Source: Rhodospirillales bacterium (GTDB lineage Bacteria; Pseudomonadota; Alphaproteobacteria; Reyranellales; Reyranellaceae). Taken from it: 44,949 bases of DNA. The stretch lies in contig JACPOB010000029.1 in NCBI GenBank assembly GCA_016185145.1, forward strand, positions 94,091 through 139,039. The letters run 5' to 3'. The stretch's first letter is position 1, and the number at the start of each line of letters is the position of its first letter. Made by a program: the position numbers and the translations under genes. Under the pieces are notes generated by a model. It was not told the origin of the DNA, did not search any database, and saw nothing but the letters and a program-made list of their open reading frames with translations. Shown piece after piece: positions 1 to 8,084 of the stretch.

Positions 1-60
1 GCGCGCTTCCAGCGCGCTCATGATCATGAGGCGCGCTGGAAGCGCGCGGTCCGGAAGAGC
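1..60. repeat. Palindromic intergenic repeat, family A (variant copy at window edge)
   Basis: Two arms face each other around a central TCATGATCATGA: GCGCGCTTCCAGCGCGCTCAT on one side and a GGCGCGCTGGAAGCGCGC arm on the other, the latter running into GGTCCGGAAGAGC. The GGTCCGGAAGAGC tail is shared with the copies at 1818-1964, where the GCGCGC blocks are replaced by GAGC/GCTC. The element may extend beyond the left window edge. Confidence 0.8.
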
Positions 61-64
61 AAGA

Positions 65-82
65 GAGTCACAAAATTGTAAA
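65..82 (+). promoter_or_regulatory. Possible PHO box upstream of Na/Pi cotransporter
   Basis: GAGTCACAAAATTGTAAA resembles the 18-bp PhoB box (two CTGTCA-type half sites 11 bp apart). About 12 of 18 positions agree, including GTCA in the first half and TGTAA in the second. It lies 43 bp before the start of a phosphate transporter, so PhoB control would make sense. The match is partial and the call is an inference. Confidence 0.3.
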
Positions 83-125
83 AAAACTTTCGTCAGCGAA
101 AATCGAGGCGTAGGGTTCTGCGATC

Positions 126-1811
126 ATGCATGGTGTCGAGACCGTCCTGAACGTGCTGGGCAGCGTGGCGCTGCTGCTGTGGGGCGTGCGCATGGTGCGC
201 ACGGGGCTGACGCGCGCCTTCGGCGCCGCGCTGCGCCGCGCCATCGCCGCCTGCTCGCGCAACCGCGTCACCGCCTTTCTGGGCGGCATCGCCATCACCG
301 GCCTCTTGCAGTCCAGCACGGCCACGTCGCTGCTGGTCTCCTCTTTCGCCGGCCGCGGGCTGATCCCCTTGTCGATCGCCTTCGCCATCATGCTGGGCGC
401 CGACATCGGCACCACCATCGCGGCCCAGATCCTGTCGTTCGACCTGGGCTGGGTGTCGCCGCTCCTGATCGGCGCCGGCGTCATCGCCTTCCTGTCGAGC
501 GACTCCGACAAGCCGCGCCATCTCGGCCGCGTCGCCATCGGGCTGGGGCTGATGCTGCTGTCGTTGAAGCTGCTGGCCGCAGCGACCCAGCCGCTGCGCA
601 GCGCGCCCGCCTTCATGGCCCTGCTGCAGGGCCTGCAGGACGAGTACGTGATCGCCGTCGTGGTCGGCACGCTCGCCACCTGGTTCGTGCATTCGAGCCT
701 ATCCACGGTGCTGCTGGTGATGTCCTTCGCGGGCTCCGGCCTGATCGAGCCCAAGCTCGCGCTGGCGCTGGTGATCGGCGCCAATATCGGCGGTGCGCTC
801 GCCCCCTACATGGCGCAGTCGGGTGCCGACGTGGCCGCCCGCCGCGTGCCGCTCGCCAACCTCATGACGCGCGCCGTGGTCGGCATCGCCATGCTGCCCT
901 TCCTCGGGCTCCTGGTGGATTGGCTGTCATTGGTCGACGCCTCCGCCACGCGCCTGCCGGTGAACTTCCATACGGCCTACAATGCCGTGGCCTCGCTGGT
1001 CTTCCTGCCTCTGGTCGACGTCGTCGCCTGGGGTTGCCGCAAGCTGCTGCCCGACAAGCCGGTGCCCGACGATCCCGGCAAGCCGCGGCACCTCGATCCC
1101 AACGTGCTGGATTCGCCGGCCGAGGCGCTGGGCTGCGCGCTGCGCGAAACCTTGAACCTGGGCGACCGCGTCGCCGACATGCTGCGCCAGACCATCGACG
1201 TGCTCGAGCGCAACGACGCCAAGGCGGTGAAGGCGATCGAGACGGCCGACAATGCCGTCGACCAGCTCTACGAAGCGATCAAGCTCTACCTCGTACAGAC
1301 CTCGCGCAACGAGCTCGGCGAGGAGGACGGCAAGCGCTATGTCGAGATCCTGACCTTCACCACCAACCTCGAGCATATCGGCGACATCATCGACAAGAAC
1401 CTGATGGAGCTCGCCGCCAAGAAGATCAGGAACCGCTATGCCTTCTCGGCCGAGGGCATGGCCGAGCTGCGCGCGTTCCACGGCCGCGTGCTCGACAATC
1501 TGCGGCTGGCGCTCAACGTCTTCACCACCCGCGACATCACGCTGGCGCGCCGCCTGGTGGCCGAGAAGGCGGCCCTGCGCGAGGCCGAATCGCACGCCGC
1601 CGACAGCCACTTCGCCCGCCTGCGCGAGGGCCGGCCGGAGTCGATCGAGACCAGCTCGATCCACATGGACGTGATCCGGGATCTGAAGCGCATCAACGGC
1701 CATCTGGCGTCGGTCGCCTATCCGATCCTGGAAGCGGCCGGCGAGCTCGCCGACACACGACTCAGGACCGCGCCCGAGCCCACGACGGGGCAGCCTGCGC
1801 CGTCGCTTTAG
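126..1811 (+). CDS. Na/Pi cotransporter family protein with PhoU-like C-terminus
   Basis: This is an inner-membrane transporter of 561 residues, predicted to import phosphate with sodium (NptA/YjbB-like family). The N-terminal half carries two hydrophobic repeats. The first has QSSTAT at residues 62-67, matching the QSS signature that forms the substrate site. The second has a degenerate counterpart (VHSSLST, near residue 190). From about residue 330 the protein is hydrophilic and helical, rich in Leu/Glu/Asp repeats typical of the PhoU-like tail found in bacterial members of this family. ATG at 126 is used; there is no strong Shine-Dalgarno sequence, only AGGG about 14 bases upstream. A possible PHO box precedes it. 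Some relatives export rather than import phosphate, so direction is not settled by sequence. Confidence 0.9.
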   Translation: MHGVETVLNVLGSVALLLWGVRMVRTGLTRAFGAALRRAIAACSRNRVTAFLGGIAITGLLQSSTATSLLVSSFAGRGLIPLSIAFAIMLGADIGTTIAAQILSFDLGWVSPLLIGAGVIAFLSSDSDKPRHLGRVAIGLGLMLLSLKLLAAATQPLRSAPAFMALLQGLQDEYVIAVVVGTLATWFVHSSLSTVLLVMSFAGSGLIEPKLALALVIGANIGGALAPYMAQSGADVAARRVPLANLMTRAVVGIAMLPFLGLLVDWLSLVDASATRLPVNFHTAYNAVASLVFLPLVDVVAWGCRKLLPDKPVPDDPGKPRHLDPNVLDSPAEALGCALRETLNLGDRVADMLRQTIDVLERNDAKAVKAIETADNAVDQLYEAIKLYLVQTSRNELGEEDGKRYVEILTFTTNLEHIGDIIDKNLMELAAKKIRNRYAFSAEGMAELRAFHGRVLDNLRLALNVFTTRDITLARRLVAEKAALREAESHAADSHFARLREGRPESIETSSIHMDVIRDLKRINGHLASVAYPILEAAGELADTRLRTAPEPTTGQPAPSL

Positions 1812-1817
1812 GACTTC

Positions 1818-1964
1818 AAGCTCTTCCGGACCGCGAGCTTCCCCGCGCTCATGTCTTCGTCTTCCGGACCGCGAGCTTCCAGCTCGCTCATGATCTGAGC
1901 GAGCTGGAAGCTCGCGGTCCGGAAGAGCTTGAGCGAGCTGGAAGCTCGCGGTCCGGAAGAGCTT
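1818..1964. repeat. Palindromic intergenic repeat, family A (two inverted and two direct copies)
   Basis: Two perfect 34-bp units (1897-1930 and 1931-1964, each starting GAGCGAGCTGGAAGCTCGCG and ending CCGGAAGAGCTT) stand in tandem. Two inverted copies (about 1818-1850 and 1860-1890) precede them. The block fills the whole gap between the convergent Na/Pi cotransporter stop (1811) and the flavoprotein stop (1967). Transcripts from either side could fold it into long hairpins, so it may act as a bidirectional terminator or mRNA-end stabiliser; that role is inferred. Confidence 0.9.
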
Positions 1965-1966
1965 GA

Positions 1967-4420
1967 TCAGCCCTTGATGCGGGCGCCTGTCGGATCGAAG
2001 GGGCAGCGCAGCGAGACCTTGGCCCGAAGTCTCGTGCCGGCGAGGTCGACTTCGAACTTGCCGCCGTCGAGCCAGGCAGCATCGATCGCCGCCCCGTCCG
2101 CGCGCTTCACGTACCCCAGGCCGACCGACGCGCCGACCGTGTGGCCGTAGCCGGCCGAGGTGAGATCTCCGACCGGGCGGCCGTCGCGCAGCAGGGCCTC
2201 GCCGCCCCACAGCAGCGGCTCGCGATCCTCCAGCACCAAGGACACCAGCCGCCGCGTCAGCGGCTCGGCCTTGGCCTCGACAAGCGCCTTGTGGCCTAAA
2301 AAGCCGCCCGGCTTGTCGAGCTTCACTGCCCAGCCGAGACCCGCCTGGAATGGCGTGTCGTCGGGCGAGAGCTCGCGGCCCCAGGCGCGGTATCCCTTCT
2401 CCAGCCGCAGGCATTCCACGGCGTAGTAGCCGGCGTCGCGCAGGCCGAACTCGGCGCCGGCCTCATGAAGGGTCTCGAACACGGTGACGGCGAACTCGAC
2501 CGGCACGTAGAGCTCCCAGCCCAGCTCGCCCATGTAGGTGCGGCGGGAGGCCAGCACGGTGCCGTGGCCGATCCCGACTTCGCGGATGGTGGCGAAGGGG
2601 AAGCCTTCGTTGGAGAAGTCGGCGCGGCTCACCTTCTGCAGCAGCGCGCGGCTTTTAGGCCCCATCACCGACAGCACGGTCCACGCGCCAGTGACGTCGG
2701 TCAGCGTGACATGGGCGTTCTCGTCGACGTGACGGCTGAGCCAATCCATGTCGCGCACCGGCTGGGCCGAGCCGGTGATGATCAGGAACTTGTCGCGCGC
2801 CAGGCGCGCGATGGTGAGATCGCTCTCGAAGGTGCCGCGCTCGTTCAGGATGCCGGTATAGACCGTGGTGCCGATCGGCACGGCGACATTGTTGGCGGCC
2901 AGCCGCTGCAACTGCGCCTCGGCATCGCGGCCCTGCACGAGGATCTTGCCGAACGAGGTCTCGTCCACGACCGTGACCGCCTCGCGCGTGGCGCGATGTT
3001 CGGCGGCGACGGCGTCGAACCAGGCGCCGCGGCCCCAGCCGTATTGCATATCAGGCGTCTTGCCGACGCCGGCGAACCAGTTGGGCCGCTCCCAGCCCAT
3101 CTTGTTGCCGAACCAGGCGCCCCTCGCCTTCAGGCGATCGTAGAGCGGCGAGCGGCGGAACGGCCGGCCGCTCTCCTGCTCGCGCTGCGGCCACGGCATC
3201 TTGTAGTGCAGGCCGAGCGTCTCGGAGACGCGGCTTTTGAGCCACGCATCGTTGCCGTGGAAGCCGGCGAAGCGGCGGATGTCGACCGGCCAGAGATCGA
3301 GCGTCGGCTCGCCGGCCACGATCCATTCGGCCAGCGCCATGCCCGCGCCGCCTGAGCTCGCGATACCCATCGAATTGAAGCCCGCGCCGACGAAGAAGCC
3401 TTTTACCTGCGGGGCCTCGCCCAGGATGTAGTTCAGGTCCGGCGTAAAACTCTCGGGACCGTTCATGAACGTCTTGATGCCGGTCTTCTCCAGCGACGGC
3501 ACGCGGATCAGCGCGTTGTCCATCAGGATCTGGAACTGGTCCCAATCGTCCGGCAGCATGCCGAACTCGAAGTCGTCGGGAATGATGTCCTTGTTCCACG
3601 GCTTGGCCTCGGGCTCGAAGCCGCCCATGAGCAGGCCGCCGACCTCCTCCTTGAAGTAGATGTAGCCGTCGGGATCGCGCATCACCGGCAGATCGCGCGG
3701 CACGTTCTCCATCTTCTCGGTGACGATGTACATGTGCTCGCAGGAATAGAGCGGCACCGTAACCCCGACCGTGCGCGCGAGCTGGCGTGCCCACTGGCCG
3801 CCGCAGTTGACGACGATCTCGGCCTCGATCGGCCCCTCGGTCGTCTGCACGCCGGTGACGCGGCCGTCCCTGGTGTCGATCGCGGTCACCCGCGTCTTCT
3901 CGAAGATGCGCACGCCATTGTTGCGCGCGCCCTTGGCCAGCGCCTGGGTGATGTCGGTCGGATTGGCCTTGCCGTCGCCCGGCAGCCACACCGCGCCGAC
4001 CAGGTCGTCGATGCGCATGATGGGATATTTCTCGCCTGCCTGCTTGGGCGTCAACGGCTCGCACTCGACGCCCTGGGCATTGGCCATGGCGGCGGAGCGA
4101 CGCAGCAGCACCATGCGCTCCTCGGTGCGCGCCACGGAAAGCGAGCCGCACTGCTTCCAGCCCGTCGCCAGGCCGGTCTCGGCCTCGAGCTTCGAATAGA
4201 GCTCGGTGCTGTAGCGGATCAGCCTCGTCAGGTTCTGGTAGCTGCGCAACTGGCCGACGAGGCCCGCCGCATGCCAGGTCGTGCCGCCGCTCAGGCGGCC
4301 CTGCTCCAGCAGGACGACGTCCTTCCAGCCGAGCTTGGCCAGGTGGTAGGCCGTCGAGCAGCCCATGATGCCGCCGCCGACGATGACGACGCGGGCCTGG
4401 GTGGGGAATGAAGCAGCCAT
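1967..4420 (-). CDS. FAD-dependent oxidoreductase with GcvT domain (sarcosine/dimethylglycine dehydrogenase type)
   Basis: The predicted reaction is oxidative N-demethylation of an N-methylated amino acid, passing the one-carbon unit to tetrahydrofolate. Of 817 residues, the first 390 or so form a DAO-type FAD domain: VVIVGGGIMG (11-20) is the dinucleotide motif, and WHAAG with His50 matches the histidine that binds FAD covalently in dimethylglycine and sarcosine dehydrogenases. An FAO-type linker follows, then the aminomethyltransferase (GcvT) fold from about residue 450, including YMGELGWELYVP and the C-terminal barrel ending CPFDPTGARIKG. Length matches the family. The start ATG follows the N-terminus MAASFPTQARVVIV. 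The gene ends against a family A repeat and is separated from the upstream dehydrogenase gene by a family B repeat. Exact substrate (sarcosine, dimethylglycine or another methylamine) cannot be read from sequence. Confidence 0.9.
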   Translation of the reverse strand: MAASFPTQARVVIVGGGIMGCSTAYHLAKLGWKDVVLLEQGRLSGGTTWHAAGLVGQLRSYQNLTRLIRYSTELYSKLEAETGLATGWKQCGSLSVARTEERMVLLRRSAAMANAQGVECEPLTPKQAGEKYPIMRIDDLVGAVWLPGDGKANPTDITQALAKGARNNGVRIFEKTRVTAIDTRDGRVTGVQTTEGPIEAEIVVNCGGQWARQLARTVGVTVPLYSCEHMYIVTEKMENVPRDLPVMRDPDGYIYFKEEVGGLLMGGFEPEAKPWNKDIIPDDFEFGMLPDDWDQFQILMDNALIRVPSLEKTGIKTFMNGPESFTPDLNYILGEAPQVKGFFVGAGFNSMGIASSGGAGMALAEWIVAGEPTLDLWPVDIRRFAGFHGNDAWLKSRVSETLGLHYKMPWPQREQESGRPFRRSPLYDRLKARGAWFGNKMGWERPNWFAGVGKTPDMQYGWGRGAWFDAVAAEHRATREAVTVVDETSFGKILVQGRDAEAQLQRLAANNVAVPIGTTVYTGILNERGTFESDLTIARLARDKFLIITGSAQPVRDMDWLSRHVDENAHVTLTDVTGAWTVLSVMGPKSRALLQKVSRADFSNEGFPFATIREVGIGHGTVLASRRTYMGELGWELYVPVEFAVTVFETLHEAGAEFGLRDAGYYAVECLRLEKGYRAWGRELSPDDTPFQAGLGWAVKLDKPGGFLGHKALVEAKAEPLTRRLVSLVLEDREPLLWGGEALLRDGRPVGDLTSAGYGHTVGASVGLGYVKRADGAAIDAAWLDGGKFEVDLAGTRLRAKVSLRCPFDPTGARIKG

Positions 4421-4431
4421 GATCTTGTCCC

Positions 4432-4541
4432 GTTGCCCACCCTTCGAGACGGCCCTTCGGGCCTCCTCAGGGTGAGGTGTTTACCTAGTCGACAACCTCG
4501 TCCTGAGGAGGCGCGTAGCGCCGTCTCGAAGGACGGGCAAC
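4432..4541. repeat. Palindromic intergenic repeat, family B
   Basis: Two inverted arms (about 4432-4479 and 4494-4541) pair over most of their length; each starts or ends with GTTGCCC-(R)YCCTTCGAGACGG or its complement and with CCTGAGGAGG or its complement. Each arm also holds a small internal hairpin (GGCCCTTCGGGCC; GGCGCGTAGCGCC). The motif CTTCGAGACG...CTCCTCAGG resembles a repeat common in Bradyrhizobium-type genomes. A second copy is at 19103-19232. Confidence 0.85.
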
Positions 4542-4554
4542 AATCGAGACGTCA

Positions 4555-5721
4555 TCACAGCCTCCCCGCCACCGCGGCCTCATACATCTTGCGCATCTCC
4601 GGCACGCCCGCCTTCACCGGGTTGCCGCCGGCCGTCGGGTCGACGGCGGCCATCTCGGCAAACTTGTCGAGATGGCTTTCCTTGACGCCGAGCTCGGCCA
4701 GGGAGTGCGGAATGCCGATCTGGCGGCGCAGGTCGAGACTCCATTCCATGAAGCCGTCGAAGGTCGGGTTGCGCAGGCCGAGCCAGCGCGCCAGCCGCTG
4801 GATCTTCTCGTCGATCGCCGGTCGGTTGAACTGCAGCACGTAGGGCATGGCGACGGCGTTGGTCAGGCCGTGATGCGTGTCGAGCACGGCGCCCACCGGA
4901 TGCGACAGCGAATGGATGGCGCCCAGCCCCTTCTGGAAGGCCGTCGAGCCCATCTGCGAGGCCGCCAACATATGGCCGCGTGCCTCGATGTCGCGGCCGT
5001 CCTTCACCGCGCGCGCCAGGTTCTCCTTCACCAGCCGCATCCCCTCGACCGCGATGCCTTCGGCGTAGGGGTGATAGCCCGGCGCACAATAGGCTTCGAG
5101 GCAATGGATGAACGCATCCATGCCGGTGCCCGCCGTGAGCCTGGCCGGCAGGCCGACCGTCAACTCGGGATCGGCGATGACGATCGACGGCATCATCTTG
5201 GGATGGAAGATGACCTTCTTGGTGTGGGTCTCGATGTTGGTGATCACCGAGGCGCGGCCGGTCTCCGAGCCCGTGCCAGCCGTGGTCGGCACGGCGATCG
5301 TGGGATAGATCCCCGCCGGATTGGCGCGCGTCCACCAGTCGCCGATATCCTCGAAATCCCACAGCGGCCGCGTCTGACCGGCCATGAAGGCGATCGCCTT
5401 GCCGGTGTCGATACCGGAGCCGCCGCCCCAGGCGATCACGCCGTCGATCTTGCCGGCGCGCAGGATGCGCACCCCCGCCTCGACGTTGGCGGCCACGGGA
5501 TTGGGCTTCACTTCGCTGAACAAGGCCACGTCGATGCCGGCCTTGCGCAACGACAACATGGCATCGCTGATCATCGGCAGGCTCGCCAGCCCGGGATCGG
5601 TCACCAGCAGCGGCCGCCTCAGCCCGATCGCCTTGCAGGCGTCGGGCAGCTCGCGGATGCGGCCCGCGCCGAACCGGATCGAGGTGGGATAGTTCCAGTT
5701 ACCGACCAGAGGCTGAGACAT
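4555..5721 (-). CDS. Iron-containing alcohol dehydrogenase
   Basis: This is a cytoplasmic NAD(P)-dependent dehydrogenase of the group III (FucO/AdhB-like) family, 388 residues, the usual length. The Rossmann-like N-terminal half has GGGSGIDTGK (99-108) and PTTAGTGSE (145-153) for cofactor binding. Metal ligands line up as Asp202, His206, His270 and His284, with the same spacing as in FucO (4, 64 and 14 residues). The physiological substrate is unknown. It lies upstream of the sarcosine/dimethylglycine-dehydrogenase-type gene on the same strand, but a 134-bp gap filled by a family B repeat separates them, so co-transcription is uncertain. A role in handling an aldehyde released by the neighbouring pathway is possible but inferred. 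Confidence 0.92.
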   Translation of the reverse strand: MSQPLVGNWNYPTSIRFGAGRIRELPDACKAIGLRRPLLVTDPGLASLPMISDAMLSLRKAGIDVALFSEVKPNPVAANVEAGVRILRAGKIDGVIAWGGGSGIDTGKAIAFMAGQTRPLWDFEDIGDWWTRANPAGIYPTIAVPTTAGTGSETGRASVITNIETHTKKVIFHPKMMPSIVIADPELTVGLPARLTAGTGMDAFIHCLEAYCAPGYHPYAEGIAVEGMRLVKENLARAVKDGRDIEARGHMLAASQMGSTAFQKGLGAIHSLSHPVGAVLDTHHGLTNAVAMPYVLQFNRPAIDEKIQRLARWLGLRNPTFDGFMEWSLDLRRQIGIPHSLAELGVKESHLDKFAEMAAVDPTAGGNPVKAGVPEMRKMYEAAVAGRL

Positions 5722-6087
5722 CAGATGACTTCCGTCCGGCTAAATTCATTCATGGAGCTTCACCAACGTAGCTTGTCGTGACAGATGGCCGGAAAGTCTT
5801 GCACCATAAGGCTTCTCAGCTCTACCGACATATGTTCGCTCGCTACGGCGTGTGGATACTCCGTGGATACGGGGAGTTCAGGATGGCCGCGAAGCTAACA
5901 CGGCGCGCGTGGGATACGTGGCTCAAATCTCCGGCAGCCGATGGATGGTTGCGGTGTGGCGAGTTGCGAGGGTTCGGGGTCCATCGCCGCGACTGCAGCA
6001 AAGCCGCTTTCGTCGTGCAGCTCCGAGTGAGGCGCGGCCGAATGGCCCTGCCGGTGTGACCGGGGCGGCTTCTCTCCTGGTGACGGC
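5722..6087. other. Intergenic stretch without a recognisable gene
   Basis: These 366 bases lie between the alcohol dehydrogenase start and the cyclase stop. A plus-strand open frame of 93 codons (5778-6059) exists, but it has no recognisable family, no clear ribosome binding site and an erratic composition. I do not call it a gene. No repeat, RNA or clear promoter was seen. Confidence 0.6.
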
Positions 6088-7890
6088 TCATTCCGGCAAG
6101 CCGGCCTTCCGCAGCGCTTCCGCGAACAATTTGACGTCGATTGGCCGAAAGGCCGACATCCTTTCGCGCACAATACTGACCGGAGGAGGCGAGCGAGTTC
6201 CCAACCACTCGCGAATAAATTCCTGGATTTCATTTGCCGGTTTATCTGCGGCTGCCATCGCGGCAATCTTAGCGAAGCAAACTACACCCTGTTCGGGCCG
6301 CGCAGCGAATGCCTTGTCTGCCCATTGCACAGCCTCCCCGAATCGCCGGGCAAAGAAATGCACCAGCGCAAGTCCCAGGTAGGAGCCCCAAGCATCCTTG
6401 TCCAAGACACCGAAGTGCAATGACCGTTCATAGAGAGCCAGCGCCTTTGCGTGGTCGCCGACCAGATTATACACAAGGGCGGCGAAGCGTAAGATCGCAA
6501 GCGTTTTCGGGTTCAACGCCAGCGCACGTTCAACGTGCTGCAGACCCTCCAGTTGACGCCCCCCGAGAACGGCAATGCACATCCCTGCTCTTGCCAGGGC
6601 GTCAGGGTTGTCGTGCCCCGTTTCAATGGCCCGGCGCGCTGCTTCCATTCCGAGCGCCCTCTCGTTTCCGACAACGGGGCCGATATGCAGAACCAAATTC
6701 AAGTAACAGTCTGCAATGAGAGCATGCGCCGAAGAGAACTTCGGATCGATTTCTATGGCCTTGTGGAGAAATGACAAGGCCTGACGGAACGCCTCGGCCT
6801 TCTGGTCGAACATGAGCGTGAGTGCGCGTAAATAGAGATCGTACGCTGTCAGACTGGTGGTCGGCTTGGCCTGTGCACGTGCGATCTCGACGTGAAGCAC
6901 TTGGGGGACAATGGCTGGGATGACACTCGACGTGATGTTGTCCTGCAGGTCAAAGACGTCTTCCAGTGCTCCTTCGAACCGGTCCGCCCAAATGTGACCG
7001 CCTGTCACCACATCGATGACTTCACCACTGATGCGCAGCCGGTTGCTGGCCCTGCGAATGCTGCCGACCAGCACGTAGCGGACGCCGAGCTCACGGCCGA
7101 CTTCGCGGGCGTCGACCGCACTGCCCTTGTAGGCAAAGGACGAACCGCACGGGATGACAAAGAGCCAGGAGATCCTCGACAGGGCCGTTGTGATATCTTC
7201 GACCAATCCATCGACGAAATATTCGTGCTCAGGGTCGCCCGTCAAATTCTTGAATGGCAGGACGGCAATCGACCCCTTGTCGACCCGTGCTGGCCAAGCA
7301 CTTGCCGATCCAGACGGCGCTCCGAAAGGCGGCCCTGGCGCTTCATCCGCCGCAGGCCAATCTCGAGCAGACCACTCCACCCTAAACGCTCTGATAGGGC
7401 GAGTGATGTTCTTGAGTGCGAGGTCGCCCAGCGGATGGAGAGTAGCCTTGAGCCTTCCCTGAACCGCTTCGCGCACCGCGCGCGAAACGAGGATCCCACC
7501 CGGCGGCGCCTCCGGCTCGAGCCGCGCAGCCACATTTACATCGTCGCCATAGATGTCATCGTCTTCAACGATGACATCGCCGAGGTGAATGCCGACCCTG
7601 AACTCGATGGTCTTGTCCTCGGGTTGATCGCGATTCGCCTCAATCATGGCTTGCTGGAACTCGATCGCCGCTCGTAGCGCATCCACGGCGCTGGCGAACT
7701 CGACCAGGCAACCATCGCCCTTCAGCCTGATCACTCGTCCGTGCCGACGCGTGACAGCCGGCCCGAGTCGTTGGTTCAGATGTTTCAGAAGCCGCGCAAC
7801 GGTGCCGCTCTCGTCCCGGCCCATCAGCCGCGACGATCCGACCGCGTCTGCAAAGAGGATCGCTGCGAGCCTTCGCTGTTCACGCGCCAA
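6088..7890 (-). CDS. Class III adenylate/guanylate cyclase with TolB-like and TPR domains
   Basis: The 600-residue protein probably makes cAMP (or cGMP). Residues 1-175 are the catalytic domain: Asp15 in ILFADAVGSSRLM and Asp59 in RLKGDGCLVEF are the metal ligands, Lys57 is the usual adenine contact, and Asn119 and Arg123 in GDDVNVAARLE are the transition-state residues, so it looks active. Residues of about 207-330 (SIAVLPFKNLTGD...GHIWADRFEG) match the TolB-like/FlgO-like domain common in these cyclases, and about 350-560 are TPR-like helices. No membrane segment was seen. The start is TTG at 7890 with GGGGGG upstream, giving the family's usual N-terminus AREQRRLAAIL. Composition is clearly lower in GC than its neighbours (29 of 60 bases in 6661-6720), suggesting acquisition. 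It interrupts an otherwise metabolic set of minus-strand genes. Confidence 0.9.
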   Translation of the reverse strand: MAREQRRLAAILFADAVGSSRLMGRDESGTVARLLKHLNQRLGPAVTRRHGRVIRLKGDGCLVEFASAVDALRAAIEFQQAMIEANRDQPEDKTIEFRVGIHLGDVIVEDDDIYGDDVNVAARLEPEAPPGGILVSRAVREAVQGRLKATLHPLGDLALKNITRPIRAFRVEWSARDWPAADEAPGPPFGAPSGSASAWPARVDKGSIAVLPFKNLTGDPEHEYFVDGLVEDITTALSRISWLFVIPCGSSFAYKGSAVDAREVGRELGVRYVLVGSIRRASNRLRISGEVIDVVTGGHIWADRFEGALEDVFDLQDNITSSVIPAIVPQVLHVEIARAQAKPTTSLTAYDLYLRALTLMFDQKAEAFRQALSFLHKAIEIDPKFSSAHALIADCYLNLVLHIGPVVGNERALGMEAARRAIETGHDNPDALARAGMCIAVLGGRQLEGLQHVERALALNPKTLAILRFAALVYNLVGDHAKALALYERSLHFGVLDKDAWGSYLGLALVHFFARRFGEAVQWADKAFAARPEQGVVCFAKIAAMAAADKPANEIQEFIREWLGTRSPPPVSIVRERMSAFRPIDVKLFAEALRKAGLPE

Positions 7891-8084
7891 GGGTGCACCC
7901 CCCAGTTCGCTAGCGAAAGCGTAGGGCTACCACGCAGGCCCGGCAACCGACATCGACGCCAGGGCCATTTTTGCCCTTGGAGTCGATCTGGCGGGCTGCA
8001 CCGAGAGTGCACTCGGGAGCCGACAGGAACCCTTACGCCGTTGGCCTTTTCGTCACAATCGAGTCTCTGGAGAAAGAGCTGTCG

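Noticed and set aside
20..1966. 648-codon frame overlapping the Na/Pi transporter
   Set aside because: Arg/His-rich shadow in another frame; its ends translate the family A repeats.
5778..6059. 93-codon plus-strand frame between alcohol dehydrogenase and cyclase
   Set aside because: No ribosome binding site, no family and uneven composition; kept only as a note.
7960..7985. Hairpin CCAGGGC...GCCCTTGG as terminator of the ligase gene
   Set aside because: The T run is in the loop, not after the stem; one arm has a bulge.
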